Positions 1 to 6,331 of a stretch of 11,435 bases of DNA are shown here, piece after piece. The DNA is taken from assembly GCA_002395135.1 (NCBI GenBank), contig DGWC01000088.1, positions 1 to 11,435 of the forward strand, read 5' to 3'. How positions within the stretch are numbered: position 1 is the first letter of the stretch; each line of letters opens with the position of its first letter. Under the pieces are notes generated by a model. That model worked only from the letters and a program-made list of their open reading frames with translations. It searched no databases and had not been told where the DNA came from. Position numbers and translations under genes: made by a program. Source of the DNA: Prevotella sp. UBA4268 (GTDB lineage: Bacteria; Bacteroidota; Bacteroidia; Bacteroidales; Bacteroidaceae).

Positions 1-64
1 ACAAATTCTATCATAGAAAATCTATCATCAGGATGGAAAAACCTGTCACGGTGGAAAGCTTATT

Positions 65-76
65 GTAGCATGTAGC
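65..76. repeat. Copy of the TGCTACA-type repeat next to the HU-like gene
   Basis: The plus strand reads GTAGCATGTAGC, the inverse of the ATGCTAC repeat found at 4402-4422. It sits in a 15-bp direct repeat (GCTTATTGTAGCATG) present at 58-72 and again at 4501-4515. The two 15-mers therefore bracket the whole primase/HU cassette. Its role is unknown; it could be a binding site for a cassette protein or a mark of the cassette ends. Confidence 0.5.
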
Positions 77-81
77 CATTA

Positions 82-117
82 AAGTGAGAAGTGAGCAACA
101 TTACCCACTTCTCACTT
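82..117 (-). terminator. Hairpin downstream of the HU-like gene, possible terminator
   Basis: A perfect 12-bp inverted repeat (AAGTGAGAAGTG at 82-93, CACTTCTCACTT at 106-117) with a 12-nt loop lies 37 nt beyond the stop of the minus-strand HU-like gene. Only a short T-run follows on the minus strand, so it may be a weak terminator or a 3'-end stabilising hairpin. Confidence 0.45.
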
Positions 118-153
118 ACTCATCAGCGTGGTGACAGAACGCTCACCGGTGCG

Positions 154-600
154 TTACAGCTTACCGATGGTTGTCCTGCGCTTGCTTCGGTTGACCTTGT
201 CGAAAAGGATTTCGTCGGGCCATTCTTCAATCAGCTGTATTACCTGCTGGTCCTGATGCTGGCACAGCCGGCGGTCAGGCAGGAAGAGGATGGTAAGGCG
301 AGCCTTGCCGTCAACGCGGCGTATGCGTGGCCGGAACTGCCCGAAATCCTCTATCGTTACGCTGCATCCCTGCTTCATGACCAGCTCGGCTATCATGCGT
401 GTGCAGGTGGCGAGCGTGTAGGCCAGTGCCTCTCTTGTCACGAGGTTGCCGTTGTGTCTGCAGACGTGGTCGGTCAGTTCGCGCTGTGTGAGGCTGTCGC
501 CCTTCACCGCCAGTCCCTTCTCCTTCGCGTCGAGCCCTAAGACGGGAGCGCATGTCAGCTTGCGCACAATGGTTACCGGAATGTCGTCAGCCTGTCTCAT
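154..600 (-). CDS. HU-like (HU-HIG type) DNA-binding protein
   Basis: A 149-aa protein read from the ATG at 600. This ATG overlaps the TGA of the preceding gene as ATGA, which suggests translational coupling and argues against a longer start upstream. The central part (about residues 35-95) aligns by eye with the HU-like protein at 11066: a SLTQREL helix, a TREALAYTL helix, an IAEL segment and the 'GxxVxIEDFGQFRPRI' strand that matches VKLDGLGTFYPT there. This pattern is that of the Bacteroidales histone-like/HU-HIG family, which binds DNA as a dimer. The C-terminal tail is rich in arginine and lysine. It is the last gene of the primase cassette. HU-family assignment is fairly sure; the DNA target and role are unknown. 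Confidence 0.75.
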   Translation of the reverse strand: MRQADDIPVTIVRKLTCAPVLGLDAKEKGLAVKGDSLTQRELTDHVCRHNGNLVTREALAYTLATCTRMIAELVMKQGCSVTIEDFGQFRPRIRRVDGKARLTILFLPDRRLCQHQDQQVIQLIEEWPDEILFDKVNRSKRRTTIGKL

Positions 601-1085
601 AGTCCGTCCACCTCCTCTCTTTCCTGGCTTTCGGTGCTGCGTTTCTTCCAGAAGTCCTGCATTGACTGTGGCAGCAGGGCATAGGCTCCCATGAAGATGT
701 CCCATGTCAGCTTGAACAGGCTTTCCACTGTGCATATGCCGGCTGCCATCATGAAGAAGTAACGCGTGTTCACCTGCACGTTGTCAATGAGGTGGCACTT
801 GCACTTCAGATGGTTCAGGTACATGACCTCGTTGTTGTTGCCGTCGCCGTTGGGGCACCAGCGGTGAATGACGAGTGGCAGCGTGTCGAGTTTGTAGTCA
901 CGCACATACTTGGTGAGCAGATAGAGTCCCGCCCTTATGCCAAAGGTTATTGACGTGAACTGTTCGAACTGCGGGTCGGCAGCTGCTGTCTGCTCCACCT
1001 TTCCTACCCACTTCGACGCCGAGCGCCGAATGTTCATCGGGTTCCTGTTGCGCATTCCGCGCGTCAGCCGGTTATTTGCTCTCAT
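597..1085 (-). CDS. Phage-like 'structural protein P5'-type protein
   Basis: A 162-aa protein. The N-terminal motif 'GMRNRNPMNIRRS' (about residues 10-22), followed by WVGK, F-QF-S and GIRAGLYLL, is the signature of a family annotated in Bacteroidales prophages and integrated elements as structural protein P5 or a virion-associated muramidase-like protein. The region around residues 105-140 (YFFMMAAGICTVESLF onward) is hydrophobic and may contact a membrane. It starts inside the end of the 43-aa gene (14-nt overlap) and ends in a 4-nt ATGA overlap with the HU-like gene, so the three are translated as a unit. In related Bacteroidales cassettes this slot often holds an N-acetylmuramoyl-L-alanine amidase, which makes a cell-wall or lysis role plausible but unproven. 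Confidence 0.7.
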   Translation of the reverse strand: MRANNRLTRGMRNRNPMNIRRSASKWVGKVEQTAAADPQFEQFTSITFGIRAGLYLLTKYVRDYKLDTLPLVIHRWCPNGDGNNNEVMYLNHLKCKCHLIDNVQVNTRYFFMMAAGICTVESLFKLTWDIFMGAYALLPQSMQDFWKKRSTESQEREEVDGL

Positions 1086-1203
1086 GGTCTTCGTCCTCCT
1101 TCTTAAAGATGTCGATAACCTGCTTGATCATCTCGATGATGGGTTTCAGTAACCCCACCAGACGGAGCAGCTGCTCCCAAGTGAATAATAGTATCTTTTT
1201 CAT
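1072..1203 (-). CDS. Small 43-aa protein of the primase/HU cassette
   Basis: A short open frame from ATG at 1203 to TAA at 1072, beginning MKKILLFTWEQLLRLVGLL and ending in a charged tail KKEDEDHESK. It starts 21 nt after the primase-helicase stop and overlaps the start of the P5-like gene by 14 nt, the spacing of a real operon member. The first 35 residues form an amphipathic to hydrophobic helix and the tail is acidic, so it may bind a membrane or act as a small holin-like or partner protein. Similar-sized small proteins (RefSeq 'smalltalk' type) sit at the same place in other Bacteroidales cassettes, but the sequence here is not obviously one of them. Confidence 0.6.
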   Translation of the reverse strand: MKKILLFTWEQLLRLVGLLKPIIEMIKQVIDIFKKEDEDHESK

Positions 1204-1223
1204 AGTTTTTTAGTTTTTAGTTT

Positions 1224-3830
1224 CTACAGTACGATTTTCTTGAACAGTCCCTTTTTGAGCCTTTTCACGTACCCGCGCTTGACCAGCCTGACGAGGTGCT
1301 GCGTAGCAGCCCTTTCCCCGACGGCATACACCTCGGCCAGCTTCTTCGTGTCGAACGTCTCAGGCAGCAGATGGTACTTCTCTTCGTAGCGGTTCTTCCT
1401 TTCACGGGGCACGAACTCCTTGCCCTCGTTTTCCAGTGCATGCCACGTTGATTCTCCAAACTGCCGTATCTGCATGGCGTAGATGAAGTCTCCGACAGCC
1501 AGTGCAAAGTCAATGTCGCTCTTGTTGATGCGCAGCTTCAGCGGCTTGCCCTGTGCCATGAGCTTCTCTAGGTACTCCAGGTCGCGTATGACGTTGTGTA
1601 CTATGCCGTATCGCACAATGTACAGCGGAACGCGCTTTCTGAAGAAGTCGGCCACGCGGTCGTCGTTGTCGCGGGCTTCTTCTGCCATCTGACAGCACCA
1701 TTCGTATGCCGTGTCGTTGAGCTTGTCGCAGAATATCTGCCCGTGCAGCTTTTCCAGCCGGTAGCCAATGGCCCTCAGTCGGCTGTCGCGGTCGTTGGTT
1801 TCCAGCGTACGGTGTCGGCGCTCAATCATTCCATACCATTTCTCGGGCATGGGGAACATGGCCACGCGGGTGGTCAGTCCGGTCAGGGCATTGGTGTTTC
1901 TGAACTTCTTGCGCATGGCGTCGGGCGTACCCGTTGCCACGATGTTCCAGTTCACCTGATGGAACCCCCTGGCGCAGTCCTGGTTCTTGTATTCCACGCC
2001 AGCCTCCTCGTTGTGGAACGCCTGGCACTCTATGGTGTTCTTGTTGATCCAGGCCGCCGAGCCCAGCTCGTTCATGGCCGACACCTCCGTCTCGCAAGTA
2101 AACAGGTGCAGGTGCATCATCTCGCCGTCCACCTCCTCCTTCGCGTTCTCAAGTCGCGTCCAGAGTTGCGAGTTCGACGTGTTGAAGGGTATCTTCCTGA
2201 TGCAGGCCTTGGGAATGTCCATGGCAGCCTCCTTCTGGTTCTTGGTCGAGGTGGCGCGCTTCTTCAGGTCTTCCACGTAGTTCTCCTCTTTCCGCCTGCC
2301 CAGTTCGTCCTTCGCCTTCATGGGCTCCATGATGGTCTTGTCGAGCCCTGAGAGGAAGCTCTTGCCTGATGCCGGCAGTCCCACCACATACACCAGGAAC
2401 GAGAGCCGCTCTAACTTGCTGTCGTAGAACTCCCAAAAACACCTTGTAAGATAGGTTCCAAACATGGCTCCCGCCACGAGCGCTGCCCCCATCTTGAGGT
2501 CATTGTCCACCCCTTCGCAAGCATCCCCCAGCTCTTTACATAGGAAGGGCGCGATACGCCTGTACCAGTAGCCATAATCGACAGCCTGATCTGCAGCCCT
2601 CTGACCAGCGACAGGGGCTTCATTTGCTCTCTGAACATGACGCGGGTCAGCACCTTTCGCGCGATATAGAGCTTGAAGAACGTCGCGCAGCCTTCTTGGC
2701 ATGTAGGGTGCCATCGGCTTATTGTGCACCTGCATAACAATGTCCTCGACCTCACGCTGCGGAAGTCCACAACCGTCAACGACGGCGAGTAGGTTCTGAG
2801 GCTCACTGTAACAGTCGGCGATGTAACGTAGCTGCCCAGCCAGCCTGATAACACCCGGATGACGCTGGCCGTTAGGCGGTCTTCCACCATTAGCCTCCCA
2901 AAGCTTTTCGACAATGGCACTGAACGGGATGCCGTCATAAAGATATACTGTCTTTCCATCTTTGTCAGTCGTTGAGTCAAGGGTTACAGGTCTGTGGATT
3001 CCAGCAGCTCCCGGTGCTTGCGGTTCGTGGCTGTCCACGCTCTTTGCCACGCGTCTGTCATCATCTCGAACGGCAGCAGCATGAGCGCCGCCAATACCAG
3101 CAGTATTTCTGCTGTTCCCAGCCCTATACATCGGGCCATATTGCTTATCGTATTCATCATTCTGGTAATTGAAGAGTTCATCGTCTTGGTAGAGAATATC
3201 GTCACTCGTACATACGAACGAGCCGCGAGAGGAGTCCTTGCAGGCCTCGTCGAACTCCAGTCCGAGAAGCTTGGCAATGTGTGCCTGGTTGTCGGCAAGA
3301 TTGCCGACCGCCGCGTCTGCCTTGCAGACCAGCCGCAGACCGTGTCCCTTAGGCGTTACGTGAGCCAGGAGAACAGAGCCCGTTCCCCCGCCCTTCCCCG
3401 AGGGGAGAGGGCTTTGGGGCATGAAGAGCTCGGGGTGGCCGTCCTTGATGGCGTCGAACACCTGGCGGGGCGTGGGGTGCTCAATCACCCCTCCCTTGGG
3501 GAGAGGGAGGGGGTGGGCTCCCATGTCGTCGAAGTCAAGCATCACCAGTCCGTTGAGGTGGGTGTGCTTCTGGCTTCGCCAGCACTCTGTGCGCCCTTGG
3601 TTCAGCTTCGACGTTCCTTCGTAGAGGTGTGACTCCACGTCACCCGCCATGAACAGGAACATGGGCAGCTTGCGCTTGATGGCGTTGGCCTTTTCCGTGT
3701 CGCCCACCTTGACGGCAGCCCTCACCTGGTCAATGATGGCGCGGTAGTGGTGGTTGGTTGTGACTTCGAGAAATGTTTCACGTGTGCACGGTACGCATGG
3801 AGAATTTGTTGTCTGTTGATAGTAAAACAT
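1224..3830 (-). CDS. BT4734-type primase-helicase (VirE_N plus DUF3987)
   Basis: An 868-aa protein. Residues 1-220 form a BT4734/VirE N-terminal domain, which resembles archaeo-eukaryotic primases: 'VMLDFDDM' near residue 100 fits the acidic metal-binding motif and 'HVTPKGHGLRLV' fits the second conserved block. Residues about 330-400 look like a primase-C-terminal linker. The DUF3987 helicase-like ATPase follows, with a clear Walker A 'GLPASGKS' at 484-491. The last 50 residues look like a winged helix. Expected role: priming and unwinding DNA for an integrated or mobile element. Two proline/glycine-rich inserts (about 104-115 and 137-150) are encoded by GC-rich palindromes and look like repeat elements captured in frame. 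The start overlaps the upstream gene by 109 nt; the N-terminus fits the family, so this start was kept. Confidence 0.85.
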   Translation of the reverse strand: MFYYQQTTNSPCVPCTRETFLEVTTNHHYRAIIDQVRAAVKVGDTEKANAIKRKLPMFLFMAGDVESHLYEGTSKLNQGRTECWRSQKHTHLNGLVMLDFDDMGAHPLPLPKGGVIEHPTPRQVFDAIKDGHPELFMPQSPLPSGKGGGTGSVLLAHVTPKGHGLRLVCKADAAVGNLADNQAHIAKLLGLEFDEACKDSSRGSFVCTSDDILYQDDELFNYQNDEYDKQYGPMYRAGNSRNTAGIGGAHAAAVRDDDRRVAKSVDSHEPQAPGAAGIHRPVTLDSTTDKDGKTVYLYDGIPFSAIVEKLWEANGGRPPNGQRHPGVIRLAGQLRYIADCYSEPQNLLAVVDGCGLPQREVEDIVMQVHNKPMAPYMPRRLRDVLQALYRAKGADPRHVQRANEAPVAGQRAADQAVDYGYWYRRIAPFLCKELGDACEGVDNDLKMGAALVAGAMFGTYLTRCFWEFYDSKLERLSFLVYVVGLPASGKSFLSGLDKTIMEPMKAKDELGRRKEENYVEDLKKRATSTKNQKEAAMDIPKACIRKIPFNTSNSQLWTRLENAKEEVDGEMMHLHLFTCETEVSAMNELGSAAWINKNTIECQAFHNEEAGVEYKNQDCARGFHQVNWNIVATGTPDAMRKKFRNTNALTGLTTRVAMFPMPEKWYGMIERRHRTLETNDRDSRLRAIGYRLEKLHGQIFCDKLNDTAYEWCCQMAEEARDNDDRVADFFRKRVPLYIVRYGIVHNVIRDLEYLEKLMAQGKPLKLRINKSDIDFALAVGDFIYAMQIRQFGESTWHALENEGKEFVPRERKNRYEEKYHLLPETFDTKKLAEVYAVGERAATQHLVRLVKRGYVKRLKKGLFKKIVL
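3381..3420 (-). repeat. GC-rich palindromic element inside the primase gene (copy 1)
   Basis: On the minus strand this reads CCCTCTCCCC-TC-GGGGAAGGG, a snap-back palindrome, and is translated as SPLPSGKGGG. It shares CCCTCTCCCC with copy 2 in the same orientation. Base composition and low-complexity translation differ from the surrounding coding sequence. Confidence 0.6.
3485..3522 (-). repeat. GC-rich palindromic element inside the primase gene (copy 2)
   Basis: On the plus strand CCCTCCCTT and AGGGAGGG flank GGGGAG, forming a stem of about 8 bp. It is translated on the minus strand as PLPLPKGG directly after the catalytic DFDD motif. It is the same type and orientation as copy 1, about 100 bp away. 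Confidence 0.6.
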
Positions 3831-4303
3831 TGGTTGATGTTTTGAAGGTTACGAAATGCTTGTTCTTTCATATCCTCGGCAGTGCCGAGCGGAACACACA
3901 TGTCAATCTTCACGCAACCTTCAACTTCCATCAACTCCATCTTCATCAACTGTGTGTCCCAGATTACGCTGCACCTGCTCTTACGGCTTCGCCTGGGCTC
4001 GACAAAACGCTCTTTGCCGAAGTCCTTCATAAAGCTGTCAAGCTGGCTTTGCAAGTGTGCGCAGAGGGCAGGGTCGTTGTCCCTTAGCTTCAGCGTTACC
4101 ACGCGGTAAGGGTTCCTGCCCTTGGTCAGGTACGTCACGCTGTCACCGTCGCGTACCACATGCTCGCGGCTGCTCTCCCCCGTCGATTCATAGGGGGCAT
4201 ATTCAAAGCCGCCGTCGTTGTAGTGCTTGGCACTACCCCTGGACGTTGCCACCACCTTGCGTGGGGTCGCTCCGTCTGATATTACTACTTCTTTTGGTTC
4301 CAT
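3722..4303 (-). CDS. Unknown 193-aa protein leading the primase cassette
   Basis: An open frame from ATG at 4303, beginning MEPKEVVISDGATPRKVV, that I do not recognise. The N-terminal half is charged with no signal peptide or membrane segment. The middle has a basic patch (EPRRSRKSR) followed by alternating strand-like segments (IWDTQLMKMELMEVEG). The end is low complexity (QPTTTTAPSLTR). The last 36 codons overlap the start of the primase-helicase in another frame, a large overlap for bacteria. Either the overlap is real or a frameshift near the 3' end has changed the tail. Being first in the cassette and adjacent to iteron-like repeats, a role in DNA replication or its control is possible but only by position. 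Confidence 0.65.
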   Translation of the reverse strand: MEPKEVVISDGATPRKVVATSRGSAKHYNDGGFEYAPYESTGESSREHVVRDGDSVTYLTKGRNPYRVVTLKLRDNDPALCAHLQSQLDSFMKDFGKERFVEPRRSRKSRCSVIWDTQLMKMELMEVEGCVKIDMCVPLGTAEDMKEQAFRNLQNINQCFTINRQQILHAYRAHVKHFSKSQPTTTTAPSLTR

Positions 4304-4401
4304 TTTCGGTCAGTTTTTTTGCTACGTTATTTATACTTTCCTGTGTTTGCAGTGGCTTTCTAAACGGCTGATAGTCAGCAGAGTAGCGAGCCTTTCCGTT
4401 C

Positions 4402-4422
4402 ATGCTACATGCTACATGCTAC
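4402..4422 (+). repeat. Three tandem ATGCTAC heptamers (iteron-like)
   Basis: Three perfect back-to-back copies of ATGCTAC at 4402-4408, 4409-4415 and 4416-4422. They lie about 100 bp upstream of the primase cassette and 20 bp from an AT-only tract. The 19 bp at 4404-4422 are repeated inverted at 4508-4526 with one mismatch. Confidence 0.8.
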
Positions 4423-4442
4423 GTTAAGACTGGAAATGACCT

Positions 4443-4486
4443 TTAAATATATATATTATATATTTAAGAAGATTTTTTTTCTTAAG
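4443..4486. other. AT-rich tract, possible DNA unwinding element
   Basis: About 44 bp that are almost purely A and T: a near-palindromic TTTAAATATATA half-site mirrored by TATATATTTAA, then TTAAGAA (4464-4470) facing TTCTTAA (4479-4485). It lies midway between the two inverted repeat groups. Such easily melted tracts next to iterons are typical of replication origins; here this is inference. Confidence 0.4.
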
Positions 4487-4507
4487 TCTCTCCAAACAGC
4501 GCTTATT

Positions 4508-4526
4508 GTAGCATGTTGCATGTAGC
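4508..4526 (-). repeat. Inverted copy of the ATGCTAC array
   Basis: GTAGCATGTTGCATGTAGC, the reverse complement of 4404-4422 with 18 of 19 bases matching. It lies just after the stop of the small OB-like gene. The two arms are 85 bp apart with the AT tract between them. Confidence 0.7.
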
Positions 4527-4533
4527 AGTCAAT

Positions 4534-4836
4534 CTACAGCGCCTCAAACCCGTAGAACAGGATGTCCGTGCCATAGAACGTCTCATTGTTGGCAGTCAGC
4601 TTGCTGCGGGCGTTCATCGCAATGTCCACCCAGCCCGTCTGTCCGGTGACAGGGTTGCTGGCCTGGCGTTCCACCAGCTTCCGGGCTGTCTCGTCCAGGG
4701 CTTCCGCATAGAGCGTGTCACGGCCCTGCTGAATCTTCACGGCACATTTCTCGTGTTCCCACTGGCTGCCGTCCTGGCGCTTGCCGCATTGTTTGCGCAG
4801 CGCACTCGTCTCAACGATTTTTCCTAAAATTCTCAT
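4534..4836 (-). CDS. Small protein, possible OB-fold ssDNA-binding protein
   Basis: A 100-aa protein starting MRILGKIVETSALRKQCG. The order of features, a GKI strand at the start, a polar turn (KRQDGSQWEHEK), two central strands (KCAVKIQQGRDTLYAEAL), a helix (DETARKLVERQ), then VDIAMNARS and FYGTDILFYGFEAL at the end, resembles DUF3127-like and SSB-like OB-folds that bind single-stranded DNA. That reading rests on pattern only. The gene has its own likely promoter, 85 nt upstream, and ends beside the iteron-like repeats and primase cassette, which would suit a replication accessory protein. It may also be cotranscribed into the cassette, since no terminator is visible after it. Confidence 0.7.
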   Translation of the reverse strand: MRILGKIVETSALRKQCGKRQDGSQWEHEKCAVKIQQGRDTLYAEALDETARKLVERQASNPVTGQTGWVDIAMNARSKLTANNETFYGTDILFYGFEAL

Positions 4837-4920
4837 TGTCTTAAATGTTTAATTGTTGAACGTTTTACGTTAATTCTCGGAATCGCGATTTCCATTTGCT
4901 TTCAATTGCAATTGCGAGTG

Positions 4921-4928
4921 CAAAGGTA
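4921..4928 (-). promoter_or_regulatory. Bacteroidales -7 element for the small OB-like gene
   Basis: On the minus strand this reads TACCTTTG, matching TAnnTTTG, about 85 nt before the ATG at 4836. No good -33 TTTG is found at the normal spacing; that region is occupied by the T-tract and stem of the upstream terminator. Confidence 0.5.
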
Positions 4929-4932
4929 GGGA

Positions 4933-4970
4933 CAAAAAAAATCCCAACTTAGAAAAAATCCAAGTTGGGA
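4933..4970 (-). terminator. Intrinsic terminator of the two-gene operon
   Basis: A 9-bp stem (TCCCAACTT at 4942-4950 with AAGTTGGGA at 4962-4970) followed on the minus strand by eight T residues. It lies 49 nt beyond the stop of the 170-aa gene. It runs almost directly into the next gene's -7 element. Confidence 0.85.
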
Positions 4971-5018
4971 ATGATATTGGGAAAAAGGGAACGTTTTTGG
5001 GAATGCACCCCATGAAAC

Positions 5019-5531
5019 CTACTCTATTTGCAGTAATTCCATTAACTTTATTGCTACCTTAACTTGTTTCAACGAATACTGATCAGCGGAGTTAAGGTAC
5101 TGCTTCCACAGGGCAACATTCTGAGGCAACTGATGGAGGTTTACCTTTCTGAAGTTATCATATTTGCATGGTATCCGAAAAGCATCAGAGCCAATGTTTT
5201 TCATTGTCTGTTCAAAATCTTTGGGCTTTTTGGGATAGCCGCAAAACTGGGACAACACCCGGAAGATGGCGTACCATTGGTCAAGGTCGTGCATGATGAA
5301 ATGCTTCTGTTCGTCCTTTACTTCCTGTAATTCCAAAATGGCCGACTTGATTTCCTTTTCGGTTGGTGTCAAAGAATCAGTACTGCCATTGATAATCTGG
5401 ATGCCAATGCCGCCATTCTCCACGTTGTTTACCTCATATTCTACGTTCTTTTCTAATACGAGGTCACCAGCAACGGTAATGCCGCTCTTGCTAATTGTTT
5501 CAAGTGTATTTTGTAGTTCTTCCTGTTTCAT
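5019..5531 (-). CDS. Unknown 170-aa protein, second gene of HARE-HTH operon
   Basis: A 170-aa protein not assignable to a named family. Residues about 12-50 form a strand-rich segment with GITVAGDLVLEKNVEYEV then GGIGIQIING, strikingly like the C-terminal end of the partner gene upstream. After a short linker (TPTEKEIKSAI onward) the rest looks helical, with conserved-looking aromatic and proline blocks (DLDQWYAIFRVLSQFCGYP, FRIPCKYDNFRKVN, LPQNVALWKQYL). No catalytic motif, membrane segment or signal peptide is visible. It begins 2 nt after the stop of the winged-helix gene and ends before a strong terminator, so the two form one operon. Position beside a restriction-modification system suggests a defence or regulatory role; this is inference. 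Confidence 0.75.
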   Translation of the reverse strand: MKQEELQNTLETISKSGITVAGDLVLEKNVEYEVNNVENGGIGIQIINGSTDSLTPTEKEIKSAILELQEVKDEQKHFIMHDLDQWYAIFRVLSQFCGYPKKPKDFEQTMKNIGSDAFRIPCKYDNFRKVNLHQLPQNVALWKQYLNSADQYSLKQVKVAIKLMELLQIE

Positions 5532-5533
5532 GT

Positions 5534-6100
5534 TTATTGTTCTTTTTTATTTATAGAAATACCAGTTGCTCCTGTTGCCACACCATTCACCTGGTTGTCA
5601 ACTTGCTTTGTCACAACATAATCACCTTGAACCACAATCTTCAGATTCTCCAATGCCCTGACAAGTTCATCATCCTTTTTGTCAATCCATGCATCGAGAA
5701 CCGCAGCAGCCTCTTCGTGGCCCATGTGTCTTAAGATATTCCTAATAGGATCTGCCTCAGTACGTTTGCGTTTGTAATCATTCATCACTTCCTTTAAGAA
5801 TCTTTCTATGAAATCAGACTCTTTGGGAATTGCTGTTAGCTGAATGTTTGTTTCTGTTAGCACGGCGACCTGTTTCTTTAACTCTGCCACTTCCTCTTGA
5901 TAGGAAACAAGCTCCCACCAGCCACGCTCAGAGGAACGAAACACATCAGTCTCTTTTTGTAAGTACCAACGGATAGTTGCTTTCCAGTCTTTACTACCTG
6001 AAAAGTTTGCTAACACATATGCAAATCGATAAATGTCATTTAGGTTTGCTTTACCACCTAAACGTTTCAGGGCCTCAATAATTGCTTCTTTTTGGGTCAT
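5534..6100 (-). CDS. Winged-helix (HARE-HTH-like) protein with GD-V tail motif
   Basis: A 188-aa protein. The start at 6100 is chosen because a near-consensus promoter (6120-6151) sits inside the longer open frame that begins at 6184. Residues 1-70 (MTQKEAIIEALKRLGGKANL, then DIYRFAYV, ATIRWYLQ, SSERGWWELV) match the HARE-HTH/restriction-associated winged helix found in Mrr-type nucleases and other DNA-associated proteins. A coiled coil follows (EEVAELKKQVAVLTETN), then a helical part with RNILRHMGHEEAAAVLDAW. The last 35 residues (KIVVQGDYVVTKQVDNQV ... GATGISI) resemble the N-terminal segment of the next gene. It probably binds DNA; the ligand and partner are unknown. A shared motif suggests the two products interact. 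Confidence 0.8.
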   Translation of the reverse strand: MTQKEAIIEALKRLGGKANLNDIYRFAYVLANFSGSKDWKATIRWYLQKETDVFRSSERGWWELVSYQEEVAELKKQVAVLTETNIQLTAIPKESDFIERFLKEVMNDYKRKRTEADPIRNILRHMGHEEAAAVLDAWIDKKDDELVRALENLKIVVQGDYVVTKQVDNQVNGVATGATGISINKKEQ

Positions 6101-6119
6101 TGTATATTCTTTTTGCCAA

Positions 6120-6151
6120 CAAAAGTACAATTTTTCACCATCATCGCCAAA
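6120..6151 (-). promoter_or_regulatory. Promoter of the two-gene operon
   Basis: On the minus strand: TTTG at 6151-6148, a 20-nt spacer, then TACTTTTG at 6127-6120. This fits the Bacteroidales sigma-ABfr consensus. Transcription would start near 6113, leaving a leader of about 13 nt to the ATG at 6100. Confidence 0.75.
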
Positions 6152-6241
6152 CCATAGATGGCGCACACCATCTAACACCATCATTTTTGATGGAATTTAA
6201 CTTTTTATTCCTTTAATGTTCATTATTTCAGATAAAAAATG

Positions 6242-6249
6242 TAACTTTG
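6242..6249 (+). promoter_or_regulatory. Possible plus-strand -7 element
   Basis: TAACTTTG matches TAnnTTTG, but no TTTG lies at the right distance upstream. It would drive the 16-codon frame at 6259 toward the shared hairpin at 6308-6331. Support is weak. Confidence 0.25.
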
Positions 6250-6258
6250 CAATTTGTT

Positions 6259-6309
6259 ATGAGCGATCCCATGTTCTTCAAAGAGTTCAGAAAACGGTAT
6301 GAAAAATAA
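6259..6309 (+). CDS. Possible 16-aa micro-ORF
   Basis: ATG at 6259 to TAA at 6307-6309 encodes MSDPMFFKEFRKRYEK. It starts 10 nt after a TAnnTTTG element and ends at the hairpin at 6308-6331. It is too short for statistics to support and could be chance; it would matter only if conserved. No function is assigned. Confidence 0.2.
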   Translation: MSDPMFFKEFRKRYEK

Positions 6310-6331
6310 AAGCCACCCGTAGGTGACTTTT
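6303..6331 (-). terminator. Intrinsic terminator with UNCG-type loop
   Basis: On the minus strand AAAAGTCACC-TACG-GGTGGCTTTT followed by ATTTTT. The TACG loop is a UNCG-type tetraloop, and a T-G wobble in the stem would be an A-C mismatch on the plus strand, so it acts mainly for minus-strand transcription. It probably ends both the R-M transcript and the candidate small RNA. Confidence 0.8.

Noticed and set aside
91..540. Plus-strand frame of 149 codons
   Set aside because: Lies opposite the HU-like gene, whose family pattern and coupled start are clear; the plus-strand product shows no domain.
1596..2351. Plus-strand frame of 251 codons
   Set aside because: Antisense shadow of the primase-helicase ATPase region, caused by GC-rich codon use.
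2411..2980. Minus-strand frame of 189 codons
   Set aside because: Out-of-frame shadow inside the primase-helicase; no domain and covers its conserved part.
2994..3632. Plus-strand frame of 212 codons
   Set aside because: Antisense to the primase N-terminal domain; its sequence shows no family features.
6101..6184. Longer start for the winged-helix gene
   Set aside because: The extra 28 codons contain the gene's own near-consensus promoter, so the ATG at 6100 is preferred.
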